Shown piece after piece: positions 7,511 through 15,028 of a stretch of DNA of 36,701 bases (positions are counted from its first letter, which is position 1; every line of letters begins with the position of its first letter). Made by a program: the position numbers and the translations under genes. The notes beneath the pieces were generated by a model. It did not search any database. It worked only from the letters and a program-made list of their open reading frames with translations, and was not told the DNA's origin. This DNA is from an uncultured Eubacteriales bacterium (GTDB taxonomy: Bacteria > Bacillota > Clostridia > Oscillospirales > Oscillospiraceae), in NCBI GenBank assembly GCA_900321275.1, contig ONVI01000018.1, forward strand, positions 1 to 36,701. Reading direction: 5' to 3'.

Positions 7511-9235
7511 ATGGAAATCACCGCAAAGCGCCCGTGGCTCGGAAGCCTCGGCGAGGTACCCGCAACGCTGGATTACTTTCAGGGTTCCATGGTGGAGACT
7601 CTGGAAAACGTTGCCAAAGAGCATCCCAATTATTTTGCCTTCGACTTCATGGGCAAGTCCACCACCTATAAGGACATGGTGGCGAACATCGAAAAATGCG
7701 CCCGCAGCCTGCGCACCATCGGTGTGCGGGAAAATGACCGCGTCACCATCGCCATGCCGAACTGCCCCCAGGCGATCTATGTGTTCTACGCCGTGAACAT
7801 GATCGGGGCCGTGGCCAACATGGTGCACCCCCTGTCCAGCGAAAAGGAGCTGGAGTTTTACATCAACGAATCCGAGAGCGTCACCGTCGTGACCCTCGAT
7901 CAGTTCTATCACAAGTTTGAGGCCATCCGCGAAAACACCTGCGTGGTCAACATCGTCATCGCCCGTATCCGCGACGCGCTCTCCCGCCCGCTGCGAGTCG
8001 GCTATATGCTGACCGAAGGGCGCAAGATCAAAAAGATCCCCGCCGACGCGCCCGTCATCATGTGGGATGAGTTCATGCGCCTCGGCAAGGCCTGCTTCTG
8101 GAAGTACAAGGTCAAGCGCGGGGCGGACGATCCCGCCGCCATCCTCTATTCCGGCGGCACCACCGGCACCACCAAGGGCATCCTGCTGACAAATCTGAAC
8201 TTCAACGCCCTGGGTCAGCAGGTGATCGCCACCAACCCCATGTTCCGCCCGGGGGACAAGATGCTCGCCGCGATGCCGCTCTTCCACGGCTTCGGTCTGG
8301 GCGTATGCATCCACACCATGCTCTCGCACGGCGGGCGCTGCGTGCTGGTGCCGCGCTTCACGGCGGAGAGCTATTCCAGGCTTATCACCAAGTACCGCTG
8401 CAATTTCATTGCGGGCGTGCCCACGCTGTATGAGGCGCTGCTGCGGCTGCCGAATATGGACAACGCCGATCTGAGCAGTCTCAAGGGCGTGTTCTCCGGC
8501 GGCGATTCCCTGTCTGTAGAGCTCAAGAAGAAGTTCGACAGGTTTCTCTATGATCACAAGGCCGTCATTCAGGTGCGTGAGGGCTACGGTACCACCGAGA
8601 CCGTCACTGCCTGCTGCCTCACACCGGTAAACAAGTCCAAGGAGGGCAGCATCGGCATTCCCTTCCCGGATACTTATATCAAGATCGTCAAGCCCGGCAC
8701 GGACGAGGAACTGCCCTGCGGTGAGGAGGGCGAGATCCTGCTCGCCGGTCCCACCGTCATGAAGGAGTATATCAAGCACCCCGAGGAGACGGCCCAGACC
8801 CTGCGCAGACATGCCGACGGGCTGACCTGGGTCTACACCGGCGATCTCGGCGTCATGGACAACGAGGGCTTTATTTACTTCCGCGGCCGCTCCAAGCGCA
8901 TGATTATCTCCTCTGGCTACAACATCTATCCCGCCCAGCTTGAAAACATCTTCGACGCAAACGAGCTTGTGCAGATGAGCTGTGTCATCGGCGTGCCCGA
9001 TGCCTACCGCATGCACCGGCCCAAGGTTTTCGTGACGCTCAAGCCCGGAGTGCCCGCAACAGAGGAAACCCGCAAGGCCATCATGGACTACGCCGCCAGG
9101 CACATTGCAAAGTATGCCATGCCCAAGGAGCTGGAGTTTCGCGACAGTCTTCCCAAGACTCTCGTCGGCAAGGTGGCCTACCGCCAGCTTGAGGAGGAAG
9201 AGGAGGCCAAGCGCAAGGCCGCGGGGGAATCTTAA
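7511..9235 (+). CDS. AMP-forming acyl-CoA synthetase (long/medium-chain type)
   Basis: 574 residues of the ANL superfamily, cytoplasmic. It contains the ATP-binding P-loop 'YSGGTTGTTKG', the 'GYGTTE' motif, 'YTGDLG' and the hinge 'RSKRMIISSGYNIYP'. The conserved catalytic Lys near the C-terminus lies in 'PKTLVGKVAYR'. These enzymes activate a carboxylic acid to an acyl-adenylate and then to an acyl-CoA. I choose the ATG at 7511, which follows a GAAAGGA site; the longer frame from a TTG at 7460 overlaps the previous stop and lacks support. It forms a two-gene operon with the E2/CAT-like protein. Chain length is not readable from sequence. Confidence 0.88.
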   Translation: MEITAKRPWLGSLGEVPATLDYFQGSMVETLENVAKEHPNYFAFDFMGKSTTYKDMVANIEKCARSLRTIGVRENDRVTIAMPNCPQAIYVFYAVNMIGAVANMVHPLSSEKELEFYINESESVTVVTLDQFYHKFEAIRENTCVVNIVIARIRDALSRPLRVGYMLTEGRKIKKIPADAPVIMWDEFMRLGKACFWKYKVKRGADDPAAILYSGGTTGTTKGILLTNLNFNALGQQVIATNPMFRPGDKMLAAMPLFHGFGLGVCIHTMLSHGGRCVLVPRFTAESYSRLITKYRCNFIAGVPTLYEALLRLPNMDNADLSSLKGVFSGGDSLSVELKKKFDRFLYDHKAVIQVREGYGTTETVTACCLTPVNKSKEGSIGIPFPDTYIKIVKPGTDEELPCGEEGEILLAGPTVMKEYIKHPEETAQTLRRHADGLTWVYTGDLGVMDNEGFIYFRGRSKRMIISSGYNIYPAQLENIFDANELVQMSCVIGVPDAYRMHRPKVFVTLKPGVPATEETRKAIMDYAARHIAKYAMPKELEFRDSLPKTLVGKVAYRQLEEEEEAKRKAAGES

Positions 9236-9250
9236 TAATTCCTAAAACAT

Positions 9251-9281
9251 TGCGCTCTCACTTGTAAAAAGTGAGGGCGCA
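9251..9281 (+). terminator. terminator after the acyl-CoA synthetase
   Basis: TGCGCTCTCAC and GTGAGGGCGCA form a stem with one mismatch around a TTGTAAAAA loop; the following tract is AT-rich rather than pure T, so termination may be partial. Confidence 0.6.
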
Positions 9282-9350
9282 GATTATAATTTCCTTACAT
9301 ATAGGCAAAAGCTTATCGTGTTCATAGTTTTCAACAGAGGAGGGACTTAC

Positions 9351-9587
9351 TTGAGTGACTACAAGATGAAAAAGCTTGATGAATCCGGGCTTGACAAGGT
9401 GAGCGGCGGCGCCGCAGACCATCCCGGTCAGCAGAAGATCGGCTATACCGTAAAGAGGGGCGACACCCTGATTAAAATTGCGAACCAGTTCGGCGTCTCC
9501 GTGCTGGATCTGGTAACCTGGAACGACATCCGCAACCCCGACCTGATCTATCCGGGTCAGCTTCTGGTCATTTACAAATCAGCCTGA
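9351..9587 (+). CDS. LysM-domain peptide with a double-glycine leader
   Basis: I place the start at the TTG at 9351 because AGAGGAGGG lies at 9336-9344, at ideal distance; an upstream GTG (9318) would put that site inside the gene. The 78-residue product starts with a leader of about 20 residues ending LDKVSGG. This has the hydrophobic spacing (L..xxLxxVxGG) of leaders cut by the C39 peptidase domain of bacteriocin-type ABC exporters. After GG comes a cargo of about 58 residues with one LysM domain ('YTVKRGDTLIKIANQFGV' to 'PDLIYPGQLLVI'), which binds N-acetylglucosamine polymers such as peptidoglycan. There is no Cys and no Sec signal. No C39-ABC exporter lies in the window. Export as a wall-binding peptide is inference. 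Confidence 0.8.
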   Translation: MSDYKMKKLDESGLDKVSGGAADHPGQQKIGYTVKRGDTLIKIANQFGVSVLDLVTWNDIRNPDLIYPGQLLVIYKSA

Positions 9588-9597
9588 CTGCTGAAAA

Positions 9598-9628
9598 AAT
9601 CGCGGACCGCACGATGCGGCCCGCGATT
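9598..9628 (-). terminator. bidirectional terminator between the LysM peptide and ilvE
   Basis: Stem AATCGCGG-(A)-CCGC / GCGG-(C)-CCGCGATT. The A run before it gives a T tract on the minus strand for the ilvE operon; TTCTTATTC follows on the plus strand. Confidence 0.78.
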
Positions 9629-9647
9629 CTTATTCTCTATAACGCGA

Positions 9648-10733
9648 TCAGAAGAGCTTGTAGGTCCAGCCCATGTCGTCCTTGACCTTGCCGGTCTGGA
9701 TGCCGTAGAGGGTGTCGTACAGTTTCTGGGCCAGGGGGCCGACCTGCTCGTCCGCGACCACGTAGTCGGTGCCCTTGTAGTTCAGGCAGCCGATGGGGGA
9801 AATGACGGCGGCGGTACCGCTGGCAAAGATCTCCTGGAGACTGCCGTCCTTGGAGGCGGCGAGGATCTCGTCGATGGCGAGCTTGCGCTCGGAAACCTTG
9901 ACGCCCCACTTCTTCAGGAGCTGAATGACAGAGTTGCGGGTGATGCCGGGGAGGATCGTGCCAGAATCCAGGGGCGCGGTGATGACCTCGTCATTGATGC
10001 GGAAGAAGGCGTTGGAGGTGCCGATCTCTTCGACATACTTGTTCTCCGCCGCGTCGAGCCACAGCACGTCCTTGCAGTTGTACTTCATGGCGTCGAGGGA
10101 GGCGCGCATGCCGCCGCCGTAGTTGCCGCCGACCTTGGCATAGCCCGTGCCGCCGCGAGCCGCGCGGATATAGTTATCCTGCACGTAGATGCGGGTGGTG
10201 GCGAGGCCGCCGTCGTTGGCCGCATAGTAGGAGCCGGTCGGGGTCAGGATAATCATGAAGCGGTAGTGCTTGGCGGGCAGAACAGAGAAGGAGACCTCAT
10301 CGCCGAAGATGAAGGGGCGGATATACAGCGCCGTGCCGGGGGAGCTGGGGATCCAGTCGCGGTCTTCCCAGATGACGGCCTTGACCGCCGCGAGGAAGAG
10401 GTCGCCGGGCAGATCGGGGATGCACATGCGCTCGTTGGTACGGGCGATGCGGGCGATGTTCATGTCGGGGCGGAAGAGCTGAATGGAGCCGTCGGGCGTC
10501 CGGTAGGCCTTCATGCCCTCAAACATCATCTGCGCGTAGTGCAGGACACAGGAGGCGGGCTCGATCTCGATGGGGGCGTGGGGAACGACGCGGCCGTCAT
10601 GCCAGCCCTGACCCTCGTCCCAGTCCATGACAAACATGTGGTCGGTGAAGTACTTGGCAAAGCCCAGCTTGCTCTCATCGGCGGGCCGGGGCTTGGGGTG
10701 TGTGGTACGGGTTACGGGAAAATTGTAGTCCAT
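9648..10733 (-). CDS. ilvE: branched-chain amino acid aminotransferase
   Basis: 361 residues, a class IV PLP-dependent aminotransferase of the larger BCAT (ilvE type II) group. The Schiff-base Lys is about K200 in 'GTGYAKVGGNYGG', and 'FEGMKAYR' (71-78) is also typical. It interconverts leucine, isoleucine and valine with their 2-oxoacids, using glutamate/2-oxoglutarate, in the cytoplasm. It is the last gene of the operon that starts with the P-loop ATPase (14835). A 69-bp gap separates it from the nitrilase-family gene. Its place beside a branched-chain 2-oxoacid:ferredoxin oxidoreductase links 2-oxoacids made by reductive carboxylation to amino acids. Confidence 0.93.
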   Translation of the reverse strand: MDYNFPVTRTTHPKPRPADESKLGFAKYFTDHMFVMDWDEGQGWHDGRVVPHAPIEIEPASCVLHYAQMMFEGMKAYRTPDGSIQLFRPDMNIARIARTNERMCIPDLPGDLFLAAVKAVIWEDRDWIPSSPGTALYIRPFIFGDEVSFSVLPAKHYRFMIILTPTGSYYAANDGGLATTRIYVQDNYIRAARGGTGYAKVGGNYGGGMRASLDAMKYNCKDVLWLDAAENKYVEEIGTSNAFFRINDEVITAPLDSGTILPGITRNSVIQLLKKWGVKVSERKLAIDEILAASKDGSLQEIFASGTAAVISPIGCLNYKGTDYVVADEQVGPLAQKLYDTLYGIQTGKVKDDMGWTYKLF

Positions 10734-10780
10734 GGTGGTGGCTCTCCTTTTTCCTATTTCAAAATAGAGATGTACGTGGG

Positions 10781-10798
10781 GATTTATTCAGCATTTCC
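10781..10798. repeat. half-copy of a short palindromic element
   Basis: GATTTATTCAGCATTTCC lies between the nitrilase and ilvE genes. The same sequence with one change (GATTTATTCAGCGTTTCC on the minus strand) forms one arm of the palindrome at 30280-30324. The shared sequence suggests a dispersed short element or regulatory site. Confidence 0.45.
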
Positions 10799-10802
10799 CA
10801 AA

Positions 10803-11588
10803 TCAAAGCTCGTACAGTTCCGGTCTTCTGTCCCGGAAAACGTTGATGCTCTCGCGGATTTTCTCCTTGACCGAGAAATCGCAGTCGGCGAAGATGATCT
10901 CTCCCTTCGCGCCGGCCTGGGCCAGAATCTCGCCCCAGGGGTCGTAGATGGCGGAGTGACCGCCGTAGACCGTCTCCCCCGCTGTGCCGCAGCCGTTGCA
11001 GCAGGCCAGGAAAATCTGGTTCTCGATGGCGCGGGCGCGGTTGAGGGTCTGCCAGTGCGCAACGCGTACCGCGGGCCACTCGGCCGGGACGAAGAGCAGA
11101 TCGGCGCCCTGTAAGACCAGGGAACGCGTCAGCTCGGGAAAACGCAGGTCGTAGCAGATGATGAGGCCGCATTTGACCCCGTCCAGTGTGAAGGTGCACA
11201 GATGATCGCCGGGGGTGAAATACTCATGCTCGCCCATCGGGGTGAAGAGATGCGTCTTGTTGTAGGACGCCACGCATTCACCCTCGCGGTTGAAGACGTA
11301 AGCGGTGTTGTAAACCTTCCCGTCCCGGTTCGCCGCAATGCTGCCCGCTGCGATGTTGACATGCAGCTCCGCGGCCAGCGGGCCGAAGGTCATTTTTACA
11401 AGCTCGCCGTCGGGATCGGTCAGCTCCGCAAGATTTTCCCTTGGGAAGAAGCCGATGTTCCACGTCTCGGGCAGCATCACGACGTCAGCGCCCTGTTCCG
11501 CCGCGCTCCTGACAAGGGCGACGGCGCGGGTGAAGTTGTACGCAGGGTCACCCAGGCGCACATCCATCTGACAGCAGGCGATCCTCAC
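10803..11588 (-). CDS. nitrilase-superfamily amidohydrolase (omega-amidase-like)
   Basis: 261 residues starting with GTG at 11588, which overlaps the stop of the upstream gene (GTGA). The Glu-Lys-Cys catalytic triad is complete: E41 in 'MLPETWN', K111 in 'YNKTHLF' and C145 in 'GLIICYDLRFPE'. The length and motifs fit the Nit2/omega-amidase branch, which hydrolyses C-N bonds of small amides such as the 2-oxo-acid amides left by transamination. The neighbouring aminotransferase fits this, but the substrate is inference. It is cytoplasmic, within the VOR operon. Confidence 0.85.
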   Translation of the reverse strand: MRIACCQMDVRLGDPAYNFTRAVALVRSAAEQGADVVMLPETWNIGFFPRENLAELTDPDGELVKMTFGPLAAELHVNIAAGSIAANRDGKVYNTAYVFNREGECVASYNKTHLFTPMGEHEYFTPGDHLCTFTLDGVKCGLIICYDLRFPELTRSLVLQGADLLFVPAEWPAVRVAHWQTLNRARAIENQIFLACCNGCGTAGETVYGGHSAIYDPWGEILAQAGAKGEIIFADCDFSVKEKIRESINVFRDRRPELYEL

Positions 11589-12124
11589 GGCCGGTAATCC
11601 TTTCCGGCCTGGATGGCCTTGAGGTTGACGTCCATGAGATTCATCTTGCGGGCGGGGATAACATGCTTGAGGGCTTCCTCAACAGTCTCGTCCTTGATGC
11701 AGCCGGTCTCGCGGATGACGGTACCGAGCAGGATCATATTGGCGAGATTGCCGAGCTCCATCTCCTTGGCCATCTGGGTGGCGGGGACATAGTACACGTC
11801 CACGTCGTCGCGGTTGACCTTGCGGGAGATGAGGGTGGAATCGACAAAGATCTTGCCGCCGGGGACGACGGCGCTCTCGTACTTGTCGAGAGAGGGGGTA
11901 TTCATGACGATCAGCACGTTCGGGTGCTGCACGATGGGAGAACCCACGGGATCGTCGGAGAGGATGACGTTGCAGTTGGCGGTGCCGCCGCGCATCTCGG
12001 GGCCGTAGGAGGGCAGCCAGGAGAGCTGGCGCTTCTCCACGAGGCCCGCATAGGCCAGCACCTTGCCGATGAACAGGAGGCCCTGTCCGCCGAAGCCGGC
12101 GATTACGATTTCATGATGTGCCAT
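11585..12124 (-). CDS. vorC: 2-oxoacid:ferredoxin oxidoreductase gamma subunit (VorC-like)
   Basis: 179 residues of the pyruvate/ketoisovalerate oxidoreductase gamma family, with '[18 protein letters not shown]' at the N-terminus and '[11 protein letters not shown]' (about residues 44-54), both hallmarks of the family. It is one of four subunits of a TPP- and Fe-S-dependent enzyme that joins a 2-oxoacid and CoA to acyl-CoA + CO2 + reduced ferredoxin, reversibly. It starts 2 bp after the beta subunit gene. The names follow the branched-chain (ketoisovalerate) type because of ilvE; 2-oxoglutarate specificity (KorC) cannot be excluded. Confidence 0.85.
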   Translation of the reverse strand: MAHHEIVIAGFGGQGLLFIGKVLAYAGLVEKRQLSWLPSYGPEMRGGTANCNVILSDDPVGSPIVQHPNVLIVMNTPSLDKYESAVVPGGKIFVDSTLISRKVNRDDVDVYYVPATQMAKEMELGNLANMILLGTVIRETGCIKDETVEEALKHVIPARKMNLMDVNLKAIQAGKDYRP

Positions 12125-12126
12125 CT

Positions 12127-12864
12127 TTACGCCTCCTTATCCCGGAACACGCCCAGCGGGTACTGGGGGATCATGGCCTCGTCGATCCACTGGAGGGCCT
12201 TCTGCGGCGTCATGCCCCAGTTGGTCGGGCAGGCGGAGAGGACTTCGACGAAGGAGAAGCCCTTGCCGTCGACCTGGTTCTGGAAAGCCTTCTTGATGGC
12301 GCGCTTGGCGTTTCTGACGTTCTTGACGTTGTTGACGGTGACGCGCTCCAGATAGGCGGGGGCGTCGAGTGTGGCCAGCAGCTCGCAGACGCGGATGGGG
12401 TAGCCCTGGGTCTTGGGGTCGCGGCCGTAGGGAGAGGTCTGCGTGACCTGACCGATCAGGCTGGTCGGGGCCATCTGGCCGCCGGTCATGCCGTAAATCG
12501 CGTTGTTGATGAAGATAATGGTGATGTTCTCACCGCGGGCCGCGGTGGAGACCGTCTCGCACATGCCGATGGAGGCAAGGTCGCCGTCGCCCTGGTAGGC
12601 GAAGACGATGTTGTCGGGCATGGCGCGCTTGACGCCGGTGGCGACAGCGGGGGCGCGGCCGTGGGCGGCCTCGATCATATCGCAGTTAAAGTAGTTGTAG
12701 GCGAGCACGGAGCAGCCGACCGGCGCGACGCCGATGGTCTTGCCCTCAATGCCGAGCTCGTCGATGGCCTCGGCGACAAGGCGGTGCACAATGCCGTGGG
12801 TGCAGCCCGGGCAGTAGTGCAGAACGGTGTCGGTCAAGGCATGGGGCTTTTCAAACACGATCAT
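12127..12864 (-). CDS. vorA: 2-oxoacid:ferredoxin oxidoreductase TPP-binding beta subunit
   Basis: 245 residues. 'YCPGCTHG' (about 18-25) and the TPP/Mg motif '[10 protein letters not shown]...' to '[12 protein letters not shown]' are clear. This subunit holds thiamine pyrophosphate, where the 2-oxoacid is decarboxylated or, in reverse, CO2 is added. It overlaps the alpha subunit gene by 4 bp (ATGA). Short C-terminus, no additional ferredoxin domain. Substrate class (branched-chain) is inferred from the operon. Confidence 0.9.
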   Translation of the reverse strand: MIVFEKPHALTDTVLHYCPGCTHGIVHRLVAEAIDELGIEGKTIGVAPVGCSVLAYNYFNCDMIEAAHGRAPAVATGVKRAMPDNIVFAYQGDGDLASIGMCETVSTAARGENITIIFINNAIYGMTGGQMAPTSLIGQVTQTSPYGRDPKTQGYPIRVCELLATLDAPAYLERVTVNNVKNVRNAKRAIKKAFQNQVDGKGFSFVEVLSACPTNWGMTPQKALQWIDEAMIPQYPLGVFRDKEA

Positions 12865-13931
12865 GCTTCAATTCCTCCTTCTGCGATCTTTTTGATGGAC
12901 GCGAGCACCTCGTCCGGGGTGGGGATCATGCCGCCGACGCGGTTGCAGAGGGCGACAGGCTTCCTGCAGCGGATCGCAAGCTCCACATCCTCTTTCATCT
13001 GGCCCATGTTCATCTCCACGCAAAGGAAGGCGCTGACCTTCTCGGCAGCCGCCGCGAGGGCTTTCTTCGGGAAGGGCCAGAGGGTGATGGGGCGGAGCAT
13101 GCCGACCTTGATGCCCTGTTTTCTGGCTTCCACGATGGCGTTGCGGGAGACGCGGGCGGTGATGCCGCAGGCGACGATGCAGATATCCGCATCGTCCAAC
13201 AGGTACTCCTCCCACAGGGGCTCGTCCTCTTCGATCTTCGCGTAGCGCTCGAAACGCTCAAAGTTGAACTTTTCCAGCTCATCCGGGGAGAGATACAGGG
13301 AGTTGACCACGTTGTGGGGGCGCTTCATCTCGGTGCCGGTGGCGGCCCAGGGGTTATCGTCGCCGAAGGCGTTGCAGGGCTCGGGCAGGGTAACGGGCTC
13401 CATCATCTGGCCCATGGTGCCGTCTGCCAGCACCATGGCGGGCATGCGGTACTTCCACGCCAGATGCAGGGCGCGGCCGGTGAGGTCGGCCATCTCCTGG
13501 ACAGAGGACGGCGCGAAGACCAGCACATGGAAGTCGCCGTGGCCGGGGCCGCGGGTGACAAAGAAGTAGTCGGACTGGGAGGGCTGGATGCCGCCGAGAC
13601 CGGGGCCGCCGCGCTGGACGTTGATGATCAGGGCGGGCAGGTCTGCGCCGGCGAGGTAGGAGATACCCTCAGCCTTCAGGGAGATGCCGGGGCTGGAGGA
13701 GGAGGTCATGGCCGGGTGGCCGGTGGCGGCGACGCCGTAAACCATGTTGATGGCCGCGATCTCGCTCTCGGCCTGGAGGAAGGTGCCGCCGATCTTGGGC
13801 ATCTTCTTGGCCATGTACGCGGCGACCTCGGTCTGCGGGGTGATGGGATAGCCGAAGTAGTGGCGGCAGCCGGCAAGAATGGCGGCCTCCGCGAGGGCTT
13901 CGTTCCCCTTCATCAGAACGGTTTCACTCAT
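12861..13931 (-). CDS. vorB: 2-oxoacid:ferredoxin oxidoreductase alpha subunit (VorB-like)
   Basis: 356 residues matching the pyrimidine-binding and central domains of the alpha chain: '[27 protein letters not shown]' region at the start, '[18 protein letters not shown]', and '[18 protein letters not shown]'. The length of about 350 residues is usual for VorB/KorA. It lies 15 bp after the ferredoxin subunit gene and overlaps the beta subunit gene. With vorA, vorC and the 2[4Fe-4S] subunit it makes a complete enzyme. Confidence 0.9.
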   Translation of the reverse strand: MSETVLMKGNEALAEAAILAGCRHYFGYPITPQTEVAAYMAKKMPKIGGTFLQAESEIAAINMVYGVAATGHPAMTSSSSPGISLKAEGISYLAGADLPALIINVQRGGPGLGGIQPSQSDYFFVTRGPGHGDFHVLVFAPSSVQEMADLTGRALHLAWKYRMPAMVLADGTMGQMMEPVTLPEPCNAFGDDNPWAATGTEMKRPHNVVNSLYLSPDELEKFNFERFERYAKIEEDEPLWEEYLLDDADICIVACGITARVSRNAIVEARKQGIKVGMLRPITLWPFPKKALAAAAEKVSAFLCVEMNMGQMKEDVELAIRCRKPVALCNRVGGMIPTPDEVLASIKKIAEGGIEA

Positions 13932-13946
13932 AAGCCTGCTCCTTTC

Positions 13947-14153
13947 TTATCGCTCCACGGTGATGACGCAGTCGGGGCACATCATGGCGCAGCTTGCGCA
14001 GCCGATGCACTCCTCGGGCTTTGTCAGCTCCACGGGGGAATATCCTTTTTGATTGAGTCTGGTTTTAGAAAGGGCAAGAATCTGCTTGGGACATGCCGCG
14101 ACACAGAGGCCGCAGCCCTTGCAGATTTCCTCTCTAAAGGTTAATTTTGCCAA
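13947..14153 (-). CDS. vorD: 2[4Fe-4S] ferredoxin subunit (VorD-like)
   Basis: 68 residues with two CxxCxxCxxxCP clusters ([12 protein letters not shown] and [12 protein letters not shown]). It carries electrons between the oxidoreductase core and external ferredoxin. The gene overlaps the end of the P-loop ATPase gene by 20 bp and precedes vorB by 15 bp, so it belongs to the operon. Confidence 0.9.
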   Translation of the reverse strand: MAKLTFREEICKGCGLCVAACPKQILALSKTRLNQKGYSPVELTKPEECIGCASCAMMCPDCVITVER

Positions 14154-14835
14154 GGCTGGTCCCTTCTTTCTCCATGTAATATAGTTGCATGATCTGTATA
14201 GGAAAGAAATTGCTCACTTTGTTTTGAAGCTCATCGCTGAGCTTTTCGGACGCACAGCTCATCTTGACCGGCAGTCCCACGCGCTTTGCCACTTCCTCTG
14301 CAAAGCGCTCCCCCGCGATCACGTCTTCGGCCTTTGTAAGCGGGCCGAGGTTCGTGTTGTTCACGACCGCGGTAAAGGGCAGATTGCACGCGGCCTCGAT
14401 CTCATAGAAGACCTCCAGCGCGTCGTCCACGGTTCTGGTCAGGGGGCGTGCTTTGTTGAGGACAAAGAGCATCTCATACTCCCCTTCCTCCCTGATGGCG
14501 GGCACATAGCGGCCCAGCGCCAGCGCGCCCCGGTCGTCGCCGCCGACGTCGATGACGCCGCAGACGCTCCTGTCGTCCACCAGGGAATAAGCCTCCCCCG
14601 GCAGGGCCGGCAGGTCGACGTTGGAGTTTGCGTAGTCCGAGGAGATCAGGCGCACGCCCGCCTGCTTCAATTGCTGCTCCCCGTCCTTGGTGCGGAAGTA
14701 GGGGTTTACAATGTCAAGGTCGGCAACCGTGACCGGAAGCCCCTGCTTTTTGAGCCAGAGCGCGTAATTGAGGGCGATATTGGTTTTTCCGCTGCCGTAA
14801 TGTCCGGCAAACAGGGTTAGGCGTTTATGGTTCAT
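14134..14835 (-). CDS. P-loop ATPase, MinD/CobQ-like, heading the oxidoreductase operon
   Basis: 233 residues from the ATG at 14835, with a GGAAGGA site; the longer frame from 14892 lacks a site and overlaps a palindromic element. It has a Walker A 'GHYGSGKTN' (about 10-18), '[12 protein letters not shown]' and '[11 protein letters not shown]', typical of SIMIBI-class ATPases. Relatives mature metal cofactors or move proteins. Its position directly ahead of an Fe-S enzyme operon suggests help with Fe-S or enzyme assembly; this is inference. It has no membrane segment. Confidence 0.8.
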   Translation of the reverse strand: MNHKRLTLFAGHYGSGKTNIALNYALWLKKQGLPVTVADLDIVNPYFRTKDGEQQLKQAGVRLISSDYANSNVDLPALPGEAYSLVDDRSVCGVIDVGGDDRGALALGRYVPAIREEGEYEMLFVLNKARPLTRTVDDALEVFYEIEAACNLPFTAVVNNTNLGPLTKAEDVIAGERFAEEVAKRVGLPVKMSCASEKLSDELQNKVSNFFPIQIMQLYYMEKEGTSLGKINL

Positions 14836-14851
14836 AAGATCATCCTTCCTC

Positions 14852-15022
14852 TTTGGCTCCCTCTCTGAGGGAGCTGTCACGGCGTGTCTCACACAAGCGC
14901 CGTGACTGAGGGAGTCATACGACCCCTTCCACCGCTGAAGCGGTCAGCAGAGCCTGGAATGTCGCACGCTTCCCGCGCGTCAGAATCCTCCCCCTGACGC
15001 CGCAAGCGGCTGAGGGAGGCAA
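14852..15022. repeat. intergenic palindrome-rich element
   Basis: The gap between the P-loop ATPase gene and the HTH-ligase gene is filled with nested inverted repeats: CTCCCTC/GAGGGAG, GTCACGGCG/CGCCGTGAC (13-bp loop), CCGCTGAAGCGG, and CTCCCCCTGACGCC with GGCTGAGGGAGG. This resembles the dispersed, non-coding palindromic repeats common in gut Clostridia. It may form RNA hairpins that terminate or protect transcripts between the two genes. No gene or promoter is obvious in it. Confidence 0.55.
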
Positions 15023-15028
15023 GCGGGA

